Origin: Ruminococcus sp.
GTDB taxonomy: Bacteria > Bacillota > Clostridia > Oscillospirales > Ruminococcaceae
Assembly: GCA_017534835.1 (NCBI GenBank)
Contig: JAFXVT010000034.1
Coordinates: forward strand, 1-38,290
DNA length: 38,290 nt
Direction: 5' to 3'
Under the pieces are notes generated by a model, which was not told the DNA's origin, did not search any database, and worked only from the letters and a program-made list of their open reading frames with translations. A program made the translations under genes and the position numbers. Position 1 is the stretch's first letter, and every line of letters starts with the position of its first letter. Below, one piece after another: positions 1-8,657 of the stretch.

Positions 1-2
1 GC

Positions 3-1130
3 ACAACTACAACAACAGTCTACACAACATCTACAAAGGAATCCACGACTGCTTCCACTACAACGGAGACAGCTGAGGATACCACAACAACAACTTCCGG
101 CACATCTACGACCACGACAACAGCTACAACAACTGAAAGCGGTACAACGACAACTGCTTCCACAACAGAAAGCACTACCACAACGACAGTCTACACAACA
201 TCTACCAAGGAATCCACAACAGCTTCCACTACAACGGAAACGACCGAGGATACCACCACAACAACAACTTCCGGCACATCTACGACCACGACAACAGCTA
301 CATCAACAACCGAAAGCGGTACAACGACAACTGCTTCCACAACAGAAAGCACTACCACAACAACAGTCTACACAACATCTACCAAGGAATCCACAACAGC
401 TTCCACTACAACGGAGACAACTGAGGATACCACCACAACAACTTCCGGCACATCTACAACTACGACAACATCTGCAACAACAGAAAGCGGTACAACTGCT
501 TCCACAACAGCAAGCACAACAGATACCACGTCAGAAACTTCTTCCGAGAGCACAACAACTACTACAACAGCTTCAACTTCTTCTGTAAGCAGCACAACTG
601 AGACCTCCACTACAGAGTCAGCTTCCGACACAACTACGACCGAGACCTCAACAACTTCAACTACGGAAACAGCTTCGGAAACAAGCAGTACATCTTCAAC
701 AACTGCTGAAACTACAACTGTATCTGAAAGCAGCACATCCACTACGACTTCGACAACAGAGACTGAGTCTACAGATTCCACAACGACCACTTTGCAGACG
801 ACAACAGCCTCCACGACCGAGGAGCCGGTATCAACAACAACTACCGGAACGACTCCTTCACAGCCCGAGGATTATGACCTCGGCGACGTAAACGAGGACG
901 GCAAGGTCGATGCTAAGGACGCTTCAATGGTGCTTGTCGCATACGCCAAAGTATCCACAGGCAGTGAAGACGGTCTGACCGAGAAGCAGCGTGCTGCTGC
1001 CGATGTCAACGCCGACGGCAAGGTCGACGCAAAGGATGCTTCTGCGATACTTGCTTACTACGCATTCGTATCTACTTCCTCCGGCGACATTCCGTCAATG
1101 AAGGAGTATATGACTCAGAAGCAGGCATAA
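3..1130 (+). CDS. Thr/Ser-rich secreted protein with C-terminal dockerin (5' partial)
   Basis: The reading frame is open from the first bases, so the N-terminus lies outside the window. Roughly the first 280 visible residues are almost only Thr and Ser with scattered Glu, Ala and Val, a typical extended and probably glycosylated linker. The last 85 residues hold two calcium-binding-loop repeats, DVNEDGKVDAKDAS and DVNADGKVDAKDAS, each followed by a helix. This is a type I-like dockerin as in Ruminococcus extracellular enzymes, which docks the protein onto a cohesin-bearing scaffold or the cell surface. The catalytic or binding module would be upstream and is not visible, so the enzyme type is unknown. 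The linker is a DNA tandem repeat, so its length may vary between strains. The same dockerin style recurs in the protease at 27764-30652. Confidence 0.85.
   Translation, partial: TTTTTVYTTSTKESTTASTTTETAEDTTTTTSGTSTTTTTATTTESGTTTTASTTESTTTTTVYTTSTKESTTASTTTETTEDTTTTTTSGTSTTTTTATSTTESGTTTTASTTESTTTTTVYTTSTKESTTASTTTETTEDTTTTTSGTSTTTTTSATTESGTTASTTASTTDTTSETSSESTTTTTTASTSSVSSTTETSTTESASDTTTTETSTTSTTETASETSSTSSTTAETTTVSESSTSTTTSTTETESTDSTTTTLQTTTASTTEEPVSTTTTGTTPSQPEDYDLGDVNEDGKVDAKDASMVLVAYAKVSTGSEDGLTEKQRAAADVNADGKVDAKDASAILAYYAFVSTSSGDIPSMKEYMTQKQA
18..520 (+). repeat. Tandem repeat coding for the Thr-rich linker (about 2.9 units)
   Basis: The phrase gtctacacaacatct recurs at 18, 189 and 366, giving unit lengths of 171 and 177 bp (57 and 59 codons, frame preserved). 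Each unit encodes the order VYTTST-KESTTAS-TTTET-EDTTTT-SGTSTTTTT-ESGTT-ASTTEST. The last unit decays after about 500 into shorter Ser/Thr blocks. Both unit lengths are multiples of three, which fits slippage or unequal crossover under selection to keep the frame. Confidence 0.85.
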
Positions 1131-1188
1131 AACGCAAAGCTGCCTCCCGTATGGGATAAAGCTGTTAAGCTGACCGAATAAGAATGAG

Positions 1189-1227
1189 ATCAGGAGTAGG
1201 TCCGGTATTATCGGGCATACTCCTGAT
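1189..1227 (+). terminator. Possible terminator after the dockerin gene
   Basis: ATCAGGAGTA (1189-1198) pairs exactly with TACTCCTGAT (1218-1227), and a smaller CCG/CGG pair sits inside the loop. The following bases, gaattttata, are only moderately T-rich. It lies 59 nt after the stop codon and before the next gene, so a terminator is reasonable but not certain. Confidence 0.5.
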
Positions 1228-1296
1228 GAATTTTATAAGAAAAACTGACGACGAAAAGACATACCTGAAATACTGATAAAGAAAGAAGATGATGTT

Positions 1297-2004
1297 ATGG
1301 AACAGATGAGCAGCGAATTCTTAGCAAAGATGCAGGAACAGCACACGGACGGGATAACGACCGAACAGCTTAAAAAGACACCGGTGCCTCACGGAAAGCT
1401 CGTGGGTTGTTCTTACTATGCGTATACTACGGCGATGCAGTTCAACAGCGATACAAGGGTGAACATTTCAGTTTCGCTCGTAAATGGCGTGCAGCAAATA
1501 TCATACGAGAAAAAAGAGGCGTTCTGTTCAGCGTCCGCTCTTTTATGCAGACCGAATCAGGACGTACTTGCAATGCTCGGCGAGCTTGCCGGGCAGGAGA
1601 ATATGGCTGCGTGGTCTGAACTGAAATACCACGAGCAATTCCAACGTACCGATTGTTCATCCGGAGCAAGCCTGACCTTGTTTTTTGATGACCGTGAGAC
1701 AGGCGGTGGGGCTGAAACTAAGGTAATGATAGATGTGAATGCAGCCTATCAGTGCGGCGGCGGTGATGTTATCAAGCGGTTTTACAGCATACTTGAGGAT
1801 GCCGTCAAGGACGCACAGGTGCTGAAAGAAGTCAAGGGGGCACGTCCAAACTTTGGAATGATGGGTATGCTGTACATTCCGGACGAGCCGCCGGCACCGG
1901 CAGCACCCTCCGAGCCGCCTGCCGGTGCATGGCAGTGCAAAAACTGCGGATTTACTGCCAATACAGGCAAATTCTGCACGGAATGCGGTTCGAGATATGA
2001 GTAA
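1297..2004 (+). CDS. Hypothetical protein with C-terminal zinc ribbon
   Basis: A 235-residue protein of no family I recognise. The N-terminal ~190 residues are soluble-looking, with alternating hydrophobic and polar stretches and no signal peptide or membrane segment. A Pro/Ala-rich hinge (about residues 195-211) leads to a four-cysteine zinc ribbon with CKNCG and CTECG knuckles at the extreme C-terminus. This arrangement is common in Clostridia proteins where a zinc ribbon is appended to an otherwise unknown domain. The start at ATG 1297 follows the purine-rich gaaagaagatgatg. The next gene (2041) begins 36 nt after the stop on the same strand, so the two are probably co-transcribed. Function is unknown. 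Confidence 0.7.
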   Translation: MEQMSSEFLAKMQEQHTDGITTEQLKKTPVPHGKLVGCSYYAYTTAMQFNSDTRVNISVSLVNGVQQISYEKKEAFCSASALLCRPNQDVLAMLGELAGQENMAAWSELKYHEQFQRTDCSSGASLTLFFDDRETGGGAETKVMIDVNAAYQCGGGDVIKRFYSILEDAVKDAQVLKEVKGARPNFGMMGMLYIPDEPPAPAAPSEPPAGAWQCKNCGFTANTGKFCTECGSRYE

Positions 2005-2040
2005 TAGGACGATGTGATAATACATAAGGAGATGATGACT

Positions 2041-2442
2041 ATGCAGTTCAAAGAGGGGCTCTGCTGGAGAGCCTGTTATGACGAGGAAAGAGGTATCTTT
2101 ACCGCTGAGAGGTGGTGGAGAGGTTTTTATCAGCTGTGTGAGATAGACCGGGCGACTTTTGAAAAGCTCGGGGCGGATACATCAGGGAATGAAAGCTCTG
2201 ATGAGCTGATCGCAAGCGGCAGACATCTGTTTGAAGCAAATGATGATTATGATTCAGCCGTGTCGACAGCTACGATATATGATGAGGATTTTTACCGTCT
2301 TGCACCATGGTCAAAGGCGATAAAAAGGGCAGAAAGATCGTCAGTTACCAGCAAAGAGCTGACAGATCTTATGGTGGAGCATTTCCCAGGTGAAGATAAA
2401 AACCGCAGGCACAGAGAGCTTTCTGACGGAGACGAAAAATAA
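2041..2442 (+). CDS. Hypothetical protein, 133 aa
   Basis: The start is placed at ATG 2041 because AAGGAG at 2026-2031 lies 9 nt upstream. In-frame GTG 2014 and ATGs at 2032 and 2035 lie before or too close to that site. The protein is acidic and Trp/Tyr-rich near its N-terminus (CWRACYDEERGIFTAERWW) and ends in a charged, hydrophilic tail. No signal peptide, membrane segment or recognised motif is visible. It follows the zinc-ribbon gene closely and may share its transcript. A perfect CCGGAG-TT-CTCCGG palindrome starts just after the stop codon. Confidence 0.65.
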   Translation: MQFKEGLCWRACYDEERGIFTAERWWRGFYQLCEIDRATFEKLGADTSGNESSDELIASGRHLFEANDDYDSAVSTATIYDEDFYRLAPWSKAIKRAERSSVTSKELTDLMVEHFPGEDKNRRHRELSDGDEK

Positions 2443-2498
2443 AGCCGGAGTTCTCCGGAAGCTGAGCCGGTGAAGCAGGAAGGAACGTAACATCAAGC

Positions 2499-2527
2499 TT
2501 GACAATGGGCGGTGTATGTGGTAAAAT
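2499..2527 (+). promoter_or_regulatory. Promoter for maf-DUF1015
   Basis: TTGACA at 2499-2504, a 17-nt spacer and TAAAAT at 2522-2527 lie 29 nt before the maf start. This is a near-consensus vegetative promoter. Confidence 0.75.
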
Positions 2528-2556
2528 AGAGCTATTGACTGCGAAGGGAGAAGAAA

Positions 2557-3129
2557 ATGAAGATTATACTTGCATCGGGCTCGCCGCGCCGCCGGGAGCT
2601 GATGAAGCTTATAACAGAGGACTTCACCGCCGTATCGGCAGATGCGGACGAGACAGTTCCGGAGGGGATACCTCCGCTTCTCGCATCGGAGTACCTCTCG
2701 AATATAAAGGCGCTCGCAGCGTCTCTGAAAGCTCCGGACAGCGTAGTTATCGGCTGCGATACCACGGTCATCGCGGACGGTGAGATACTCGGCAAGCCGG
2801 CTGACAAGGAGCAGTGCCGCGGATTTATGGAGCTGCTTTCGGGTCGCACTCATCAGGTAGTGACCGGCTGCACGCTGATGTACGGCAGCAGCACGGTATC
2901 GTTTTCGGAGGTGACGGACGTGACCTTCCGCAAGCTCACTGAGGAAGAGACAGAGGCTTACATCTCGACCGATGAGCCCTATGACAAAGCCGGCGGTTAC
3001 GGCATACAGGGCAGGGGAGCTCTGCTCGTTGAGCGGATAAACGGCGATTATTTCAACGTTGTCGGACTGCCTGTATCGCGTCTGAATCAGGAACTCAAAA
3101 AATTTTTATCATCTATAAAGGAGAACTGA
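2557..3129 (+). CDS. maf: Maf-family nucleoside triphosphate pyrophosphatase
   Basis: Maf proteins hydrolyse non-canonical or excess nucleoside triphosphates to the monophosphate and pyrophosphate in the cytoplasm, a house-cleaning role linked to septum formation. The 190-residue length is normal for the family. The N-terminal substrate loop ASGSPRRREL (residues 6-15), the catalytic Asp in GCDTTV (D68) and the late motif YDKAGGYGIQG are all present. The last motif is typical of the dTTP/UTP-preferring (YhdE) branch, so that specificity is inferred. AAGGGAG precedes ATG 2557 with good spacing. The DUF1015 gene follows after one base, so the two are almost certainly one operon. Confidence 0.93.
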   Translation: MKIILASGSPRRRELMKLITEDFTAVSADADETVPEGIPPLLASEYLSNIKALAASLKAPDSVVIGCDTTVIADGEILGKPADKEQCRGFMELLSGRTHQVVTGCTLMYGSSTVSFSEVTDVTFRKLTEEETEAYISTDEPYDKAGGYGIQGRGALLVERINGDYFNVVGLPVSRLNQELKKFLSSIKEN

Positions 3130-3130
3130 A

Positions 3131-4393
3131 ATGAATTCTACTGCTTTCCACAACGCGGATATCCTTATCCCGAACGAAACTGTTGATATGAGCAAATGGG
3201 CTGTTATCGCGTGCGACCAGTACACGAGCGAGCCCGAATACTGGGACGCTGTAAAGGCTGAGGTGGGCTCGGCACCGTCGACCCTGAGCCTTATCCTTCC
3301 CGAGCTCTACCTCGAGGACAGCGACGTTTCCGAGCGTATCGACGGTATCCACAAGGCTATGGACAAGTACATTTCCGACGGTATCTTCACCGAATACAAG
3401 AATGCGATGGTATACCTTGAGCGCGTTCAGAGCAACGGCATCGTCCGCAAGGGTCTCATCGGTGCGATAGACCTTGAAAAGTACGATTTCTCGAAGGGCA
3501 GCACATCTGAGGTCCGCGCGACCGAGGCTACGGTCATCGAGCGCATACCTCCGCGTATCAAGGTAAGAAACGGCGCACCGCTCGAGCTTCCGCACATAAT
3601 GATACTCATTGACGACCCCGAGGACACCGTTATCGGCGCACTTGACAAGGGCTCGATGAAGAAACTCTACGACACACAGCTTATGCAGAACGGCGGCAGT
3701 ATCACGGGCTATCTCGTTGACGAGGCTGCACAGGAAAAGATAGATTCGGCGCTCTCCGCGCTCGCTGACCCCGACGCCTTCAATGCGAAGTACGGTCTGA
3801 TCGGACAGCCTGTCCTGCTCTATGCTATGGGCGACGGCAACCATTCACTCGCGACTGCGAAGGAGTTCTACGAGCAGCTAAAGAAGTCGGCTCCGGACAA
3901 GGACTTCTCGAATCACCCGGCACGCTATGCTCTTGCCGAGATAGTCGACCTCCACAGCGATGCACTCAAATTTGAGGCTATTTACCGCCTTGTATACGAT
4001 GTTGACTGCGACGCTCTCATCGCCGGACTCACAGAGTCGCTCGCTCTCTCCGAGGAGCCTGCTGCACAGTGGGTGGACATCGTTTGCCGCGGTGCTGAGA
4101 AGAAGCTCTACATTCACAATACGACCTCGAATCTTTCCGTCGGTTCGCTCCAGAACTACCTCGACGGCTATATCAAGGCAAATGGCGGCAAGATAGACTA
4201 TATCCACGGCATCGAGAATGTAAAGGCGCTCGCGGAAAAGCACAACGGTATTGCCTTCATTCTGCCTGATATGGACAAATCCGAGCTCTTCCCGACCGTA
4301 ATCAAGGACGGCGCACTGCCGAGAAAGACCTTCTCAATGGGTCACGCCGATGACAAGCGCTTCTACATCGAGGCTCGCCGTATCACCGAGTGA
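3131..4393 (+). CDS. DUF1015 family protein
   Basis: A 420-residue cytoplasmic protein matching the DUF1015 family in length and landmarks: an N-terminal ADILIPN...WAVIACDQYTSEPEYW region and, near residue 237, the motif MGDGNHSLATAK, which corresponds to the family's conserved DG(N/H)H signature. Some relatives of the fold are related to ParB/sulfiredoxin-type nucleotide-using enzymes, but the reaction in this organism is not established. AAAGGAG lies 7 nt before ATG 3131, overlapping the end of maf. A strong terminator 27 nt after the stop ends the operon. Pairing with maf is the only functional hint. Confidence 0.85.
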   Translation: MNSTAFHNADILIPNETVDMSKWAVIACDQYTSEPEYWDAVKAEVGSAPSTLSLILPELYLEDSDVSERIDGIHKAMDKYISDGIFTEYKNAMVYLERVQSNGIVRKGLIGAIDLEKYDFSKGSTSEVRATEATVIERIPPRIKVRNGAPLELPHIMILIDDPEDTVIGALDKGSMKKLYDTQLMQNGGSITGYLVDEAAQEKIDSALSALADPDAFNAKYGLIGQPVLLYAMGDGNHSLATAKEFYEQLKKSAPDKDFSNHPARYALAEIVDLHSDALKFEAIYRLVYDVDCDALIAGLTESLALSEEPAAQWVDIVCRGAEKKLYIHNTTSNLSVGSLQNYLDGYIKANGGKIDYIHGIENVKALAEKHNGIAFILPDMDKSELFPTVIKDGALPRKTFSMGHADDKRFYIEARRITE

Positions 4394-4419
4394 TATTCAA
4401 TAATTGCTATATTTAACAC

Positions 4420-4452
4420 GCTCTGACCAATTGTTGCGGTCAGAGCTTTTTT
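4420..4452 (+). terminator. Intrinsic terminator after the DUF1015 gene
   Basis: GCTCTGACC (4420-4428) pairs with GGTCAGAGC (4438-4446) and is followed by six T residues. This is a textbook intrinsic terminator. Confidence 0.92.
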
Positions 4453-4558
4453 CTGCTTGACAAAGTTATAACACTGTGATAGAATAAAGCTGTAGCCGTA
4501 CTATTACAAGCAGTACAGCTAATGACCGGTTTTCAGTTTTGCGCCGTCCGGAGTCTTA

Positions 4559-4884
4559 CAAGGGCTCTGCCCTTGACCTGCCAAAGGCTCTGCCTTTGGA
4601 ATCCGCTGGGGCTCTGCCCACGTCCCCGGCAAGGGGCGCACCCCTTGCAACCCGGTTTCGCTGCCGCTCGTTACACTCGCTGACTATCTTCAAACGGCTC
4701 AGATGTCGTCGCCGCAGCCGCCGAAGATTTAATCGGGAGAATGCGGATGATTCGACGACACGGTAAGTCATTCGGAAGCGGTGAGCGAGTGTAATGAGCG
4801 TCAACGAAGCTGGGATGCAAGGGTCTATGACCCTTGCCGGATTGTCAAGGCAGAGCCTTGACCGGGTCAAGGGCAGAGCCCTTG
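4559..4884. repeat. Long near-palindromic intergenic repeat, copy 1
   Basis: The element consists of an outer left arm of small hairpins (AAGGGCTCTGCCCTT, AAAGGCTCTGCCTTT, AAGGGGCGCACCCCTT), a core whose halves pair (CGCTCGTTACACTCGCT with AGCGAGTGTAATGAGCG), and a right arm of mini-hairpins (AAGGGTCTATGACCCTT, AAGGCAGAGCCTT, AAGGGCAGAGCCCTT). The whole unit can fold as one long branched structure. It fills most of the 629-bp gap between the DUF1015 gene and the efflux operon. The short open frames inside are by-products of the palindromes. Copies 2 and 3 are at 8658 and 11385. Confidence 0.85.
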
Positions 4885-4960
4885 GTATGAGCGTGCGACA
4901 AAAGGCTTAAAATCGAAAAAGGTCGTTATCATTACAGTTTTGTAATATTGCGTGAAAATA

Positions 4961-4989
4961 TTGACAAAGTCGCAAGTGTGTGATATAAT
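4961..4989 (+). promoter_or_regulatory. Promoter of the MacAB-like operon
   Basis: TTGACA at 4961-4966 and TATAAT at 4984-4989 are separated by exactly 17 nt, both perfect consensus. They lie 34 nt before the ATG of the adaptor gene. Confidence 0.9.
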
Positions 4990-5022
4990 TGTCAATATCA
5001 GGACGAAAGGAGTATTGTTCAT

Positions 5023-6456
5023 ATGAACAAAAGTATTATTTTGAGAACAGCAGCCGCATTATCCATATCGGCAGCACTGCTCTGCGGAGCTGCATCATGC
5101 GGAGTTTCAGACCTTATCAATATCCCTATCCAGACATATACCGTCGAGCACACTGACGTTGAGAACTATATCAGCGTTTCCGGTACTGTCGAGGGCAGCA
5201 ACATCGTGAAGGTAACGAGCGACGTCGTATCGAAGGTTAAGACGCTTAATGTCGGCGTGGGAAGCGCTGTTAAGGCAGGCGATGTCCTCTGCGTATTCGA
5301 TTCCGCCGACTTCCAGGAGCAGTACGACAAGCTCAAGGAAACAGCTACGAACACCGACGAGCGCCTTGACAATATCCACAACAAGAATGTCCGCGCACTT
5401 CAGGACGCAAAGAACAACAAGACCGACAGTCTCCGCAGAGCTCAGCGTGCTATCGACAACGCTGTATCCGCAAGAGATTCGGCTTATTCCAAGTACAATT
5501 CGCTCGGCTCGGAGATGAACGGCTACTATGCACAGTACAGCGACGCATACGACGCAGGCGATATGGAGTCGGCTGAGTATTACCTCAAGCTCTATGAGGG
5601 AGCAAAGGAGCAGTACGAAATGGCAGGCTCTTCGCTGAGCAGCTATGATTCGGCTGTTCAGGAGGCTCGCGACGCATACAGCGATGCCGAGAAAATGGCT
5701 GACGAGGCTATCAGACTCGCTCAGGAGACCATCGACGACGAGAAGTACAACAAGGATTCGACGGTTCAGAACGAGCTCGACGCTCTTCAGGAGAAGATCG
5801 ACGCCTGTACCGTAAAATCGCCCAAGGACGGCATCATCACCTCGCTCTCTATCGCAGAGGGAAGCGTTGCCACCTCTGATGCGCTGATGACTATCGAGGA
5901 CACCACCGAGCTCCGTATCAACGTAAAGATACAGGAAGCTGACATCCTCAAGGTCAAGGAGGGACAGAGCGCTGTCATCACCACTACCGCTACAGGCGAG
6001 GAAGAGTTCTCCGGCAAGGTAGAGCGCGTCGTAAACATTATGAGCGGTCAGACGACGAATGCATTCACAGGCGAGCAGTCCGGCGGCGGTTACTCCGCTG
6101 AGATCGTCATCGACAAGGGTGCAGACAACCTTCTCATCGGTATGACTGCAAAGGCTAAGATTATCCTCGACAAGAAGGAGAACGTTCTCGCAGTTCCCTA
6201 TGATTCGATAAAGGAGAACGAAGACGGTACATTCTCTGTATTCATCGCAGAAAAGAACGGCGACAAGGGCTATAAGGCAAAGGAAGTAAAGATCGAAAAG
6301 GGTATGGAGACCAACTACCTCACCGAGATCTCTTCCTCTGACCTCAGCGACGGCGACGTCATTCTCACAGATGTAAAATCAAACGATGTATTCGACGGCA
6401 AGGAAGTTACAGTAGCAGAGCCGTATACTGACCCCGATACGGACAAGGGAGAGTAA
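5023..6456 (+). CDS. Efflux periplasmic-adaptor-like lipoprotein (HlyD/MacA family)
   Basis: The protein begins with a lipoprotein signal peptide: a hydrophobic stretch ending in GAASC, so Cys26 should be lipidated and the protein anchored outside the membrane. A biotinyl-lipoyl-like half (VSGTVEGSNIVKVTSDVVSKV, about residues 52-72) is followed by a long alpha-helical hairpin rich in Glu, Lys and Tyr (about 105-250). The second lipoyl half follows (CTVKSPKDGIITSL), then a beta-barrel and membrane-proximal domain. This is the MacA/HlyD order. In Gram-positives such adaptors work with a MacB-type ATPase and permease to export peptides or toxic compounds. AAGGAG precedes ATG 5023. The ATPase gene begins one base after the stop. 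The substrate cannot be told. Confidence 0.92.
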   Translation: MNKSIILRTAAALSISAALLCGAASCGVSDLINIPIQTYTVEHTDVENYISVSGTVEGSNIVKVTSDVVSKVKTLNVGVGSAVKAGDVLCVFDSADFQEQYDKLKETATNTDERLDNIHNKNVRALQDAKNNKTDSLRRAQRAIDNAVSARDSAYSKYNSLGSEMNGYYAQYSDAYDAGDMESAEYYLKLYEGAKEQYEMAGSSLSSYDSAVQEARDAYSDAEKMADEAIRLAQETIDDEKYNKDSTVQNELDALQEKIDACTVKSPKDGIITSLSIAEGSVATSDALMTIEDTTELRINVKIQEADILKVKEGQSAVITTTATGEEEFSGKVERVVNIMSGQTTNAFTGEQSGGGYSAEIVIDKGADNLLIGMTAKAKIILDKKENVLAVPYDSIKENEDGTFSVFIAEKNGDKGYKAKEVKIEKGMETNYLTEISSSDLSDGDVILTDVKSNDVFDGKEVTVAEPYTDPDTDKGE

Positions 6457-6457
6457 T

Positions 6458-7249
6458 ATGGCAAAAAAACTGATAATGATGAGAAATATCATCAAGCGTT
6501 ATTATATCGGTCAGCCGAACGAGCTCCAGATACTCAACGGCATCGACCTCGATATACACGAGGGTGAATTTGTTGCCATTGTCGGTGCTTCGGGCTCGGG
6601 TAAAAGTACGCTGATGAATATGATAGGCGCACTCGACAAGCCTACAGAGGGTACATATTTCCTCAATGACACCGATGTCAGCAGGCTCAATGACAAGCAG
6701 CTCAGTGCGATAAGGAACAAGGAGATAGGCTTCGTCTTCCAGACCTTCAACCTTATCCCGAGAGCGAACGCCCTCAAGAATGTAGAGCTTCCGATGCTCT
6801 ACGCCGGCGTCAAGAAAAAGGAGCGTCAGGAGCGCGCAATGGAGCTCCTCAAGCTCGTTGAGATGCAGGACAGATACACGCATAAGCCGAACGAGCTATC
6901 GGGCGGTCAGAAGCAGCGTGTCGCGATCGCAAGGGCAATGGCGAACGACCCCTCAATTATCCTCGCAGACGAGCCGACCGGCGCTCTCGACAGCAAGACC
7001 GGTCATATGGTAATGGACATCTTCCACAAGCTCCACAAGGAGGAGGGCAAGACCGTTGTCCTCATCACTCACAGCCCCGAGCTTGCAGCCGAGACCGAAC
7101 GTATCATCACGATAAGCGACGGTTCGATAATCTCCGACACGCTCAAGAAGGAAAAGATCAGCGGTGCGAACGATTTCGTTGAAGAAAGCAAGGAGCACGA
7201 CCTGAAGGACGCCTTCCTACAGGCTGAAACGGAGGTGGACGCAGAATGA
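6458..7249 (+). CDS. MacB/LolD-type ABC transporter ATPase
   Basis: A 263-residue nucleotide-binding subunit. It has Walker A GASGSGKST (about residues 43-51), Q-loop in GFVFQTFNL, signature LSGGQKQR, Walker B IILADEPTGALD and the switch His in VLITHSPE. The GALDS wording and length match the MacB/LolD/FtsE class, which drives mechanotransmission rather than a classic alternating channel. A C-terminal tail of about 35 residues beyond the ABC fold is acidic. The gene lies one base after the adaptor and overlaps the permease start by four bases (ATGA), indicating translational coupling in a three-gene operon. Confidence 0.94.
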   Translation: MAKKLIMMRNIIKRYYIGQPNELQILNGIDLDIHEGEFVAIVGASGSGKSTLMNMIGALDKPTEGTYFLNDTDVSRLNDKQLSAIRNKEIGFVFQTFNLIPRANALKNVELPMLYAGVKKKERQERAMELLKLVEMQDRYTHKPNELSGGQKQRVAIARAMANDPSIILADEPTGALDSKTGHMVMDIFHKLHKEEGKTVVLITHSPELAAETERIITISDGSIISDTLKKEKISGANDFVEESKEHDLKDAFLQAETEVDAE

Positions 7250-8553
7250 ATATATGGGAAAATATGAAAATGGCGCTGAGCTCGATACTCGCAAACAAGC
7301 TCCGTTCGCTGCTCACGATGATAGGAATAATCATCGGTATCTGCGCCGTTATCACGATAACCACACTCGGAACGACCCTGCGTTCGACTATCACTACAAC
7401 GCTCAATTCGCTCGGCTCGAATCTTATTGGAGCATATGTCACCACAAGAACAACCAGCTACTATGACAGCGTGAACGTGGAATACACTCCCGATGACTTC
7501 ATAACCTACTCAACTGTCGAGCGGCTCATTGAAAAATATCCCGAGCTCCGCATAGCTGAGGAGAACACTGTCGGCAGCGGAAATACAAAGAATTCCCTCG
7601 GCAAGCAGGTGAACGTTACTCTCGTAGGCGGCTACAACGGTACACTTGACCAGAACGGTTCAAGAATTGTTTCCGGACGTATGCTCACTATGGACGACGT
7701 TTCGATGAAGAAATACACCTGCGTCGTAACGAATATCTTCGTAAGACAGTATTTCAAGAACAACGAGGAGCCGGTCGGACAGGTGATAAAGCTGAATTCC
7801 GAAAACGGTATCGCATATGAGTTCACCATCGTCGGCGTCTGCACTTACAATTCGCTGATAAACGGTGCATTCGGCGGCAATGAGGAAGATATGGCAACAC
7901 CGGTATATATCCCCGACTCCATAGCAAGACAGATCCAGGGCAGCTACGGCGAGGAATATATGCAGGGCTGGGTATTCTCCTATGACCCCAAGACCGACGG
8001 AAAGACCGCAAAGCAGCACCTCAAGTCATTCTTTGAAGAGGAGTATGCAGCGAACAAGAATTTCACGGTAGAGATCATCAGCAATCAGGATACGATGATG
8101 ATAATCGACATAATCATCAACGTCATCACGATATTCGTAGCTGTCATCGCTTCCATTTCGCTCATCGTCGGCGGTGTCGGCGTAATGAACATAATGCTCG
8201 TAAGCGTAACGGAGCGTACACGTGAGATAGGTATACGAAAGGCACTCGGTGCAAAGAAGTCGACGATAAAGCTCCAGTTCGTAACTGAGGCGATAATAAT
8301 GTGTCTTATCGGCGGACTCATCGGTGTTCTGATAGGACTTTTCAACGGCTTCATCGCAGGCGTTATCGCGAACCTGATAATCGGCTCGATACCGGCGGCA
8401 AAGCAGGTGCTCGGCACGATAGTGATGACACCTTCACCGCTCGCAATAATCATATCTATCATCTTCTCGATGATAACCGGCGTATTCTTCGGATACTATC
8501 CGGCAAGCAAGGCTGCGAAGATGAATCCGATAGACGCTCTCAGATACGACTGA
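7246..8553 (+). CDS. MacB-type ABC transporter permease (FtsX-like)
   Basis: A 435-residue protein with the MacB plan: an N-terminal transmembrane helix (about residues 18-42), a large extracytoplasmic domain (about 50-280), then three transmembrane helices near 285-310, 340-370 and 390-420. The diagnostic FtsX-family stretch GGVGVMNIMLVSVTERTREIGIRKALGAKK follows the second helix, and the protein ends PASKAAKMNPIDALRYD, as MacB permeases do. It forms the membrane part of the exporter with the adaptor at 5023 and the ATPase at 6458. A strong terminator lies 37 nt downstream. Confidence 0.94.
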   Translation: MNIWENMKMALSSILANKLRSLLTMIGIIIGICAVITITTLGTTLRSTITTTLNSLGSNLIGAYVTTRTTSYYDSVNVEYTPDDFITYSTVERLIEKYPELRIAEENTVGSGNTKNSLGKQVNVTLVGGYNGTLDQNGSRIVSGRMLTMDDVSMKKYTCVVTNIFVRQYFKNNEEPVGQVIKLNSENGIAYEFTIVGVCTYNSLINGAFGGNEEDMATPVYIPDSIARQIQGSYGEEYMQGWVFSYDPKTDGKTAKQHLKSFFEEEYAANKNFTVEIISNQDTMMIIDIIINVITIFVAVIASISLIVGGVGVMNIMLVSVTERTREIGIRKALGAKKSTIKLQFVTEAIIMCLIGGLIGVLIGLFNGFIAGVIANLIIGSIPAAKQVLGTIVMTPSPLAIIISIIFSMITGVFFGYYPASKAAKMNPIDALRYD

Positions 8554-8590
8554 TAGACCAACGCTTATAATTTCCTCAATATATACAAAC

Positions 8591-8638
8591 AAGCTGCCAT
8601 TCTCCGGACATACCGGAAATGACAGCTTTGTTTTTTTT
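8591..8638 (+). terminator. Intrinsic terminator of the MacAB-like operon
   Basis: An interrupted stem pairs AAGCTG, CAT and CCGG on the left with CCGG, ATG and CAGCTT on the right, and is followed by tg and eight T residues (8631-8638). Confidence 0.9.
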
Positions 8639-8657
8639 CTCCATTCGCTCAGCTTTT

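Noticed and set aside
368-814. A Val-rich minus-strand frame
   Set aside because: It is the complement of the Thr-rich repeat (aca/act read as gtt/tgt); the composition is explained by the repeat.
4539-4870. Short frames in the large repeats (also at 8434-9018, 11322-11669 and 11488-11760)
   Set aside because: Both strands give similar Arg/Ser-rich frames because the DNA is palindromic. They differ between copies and have no start signals.
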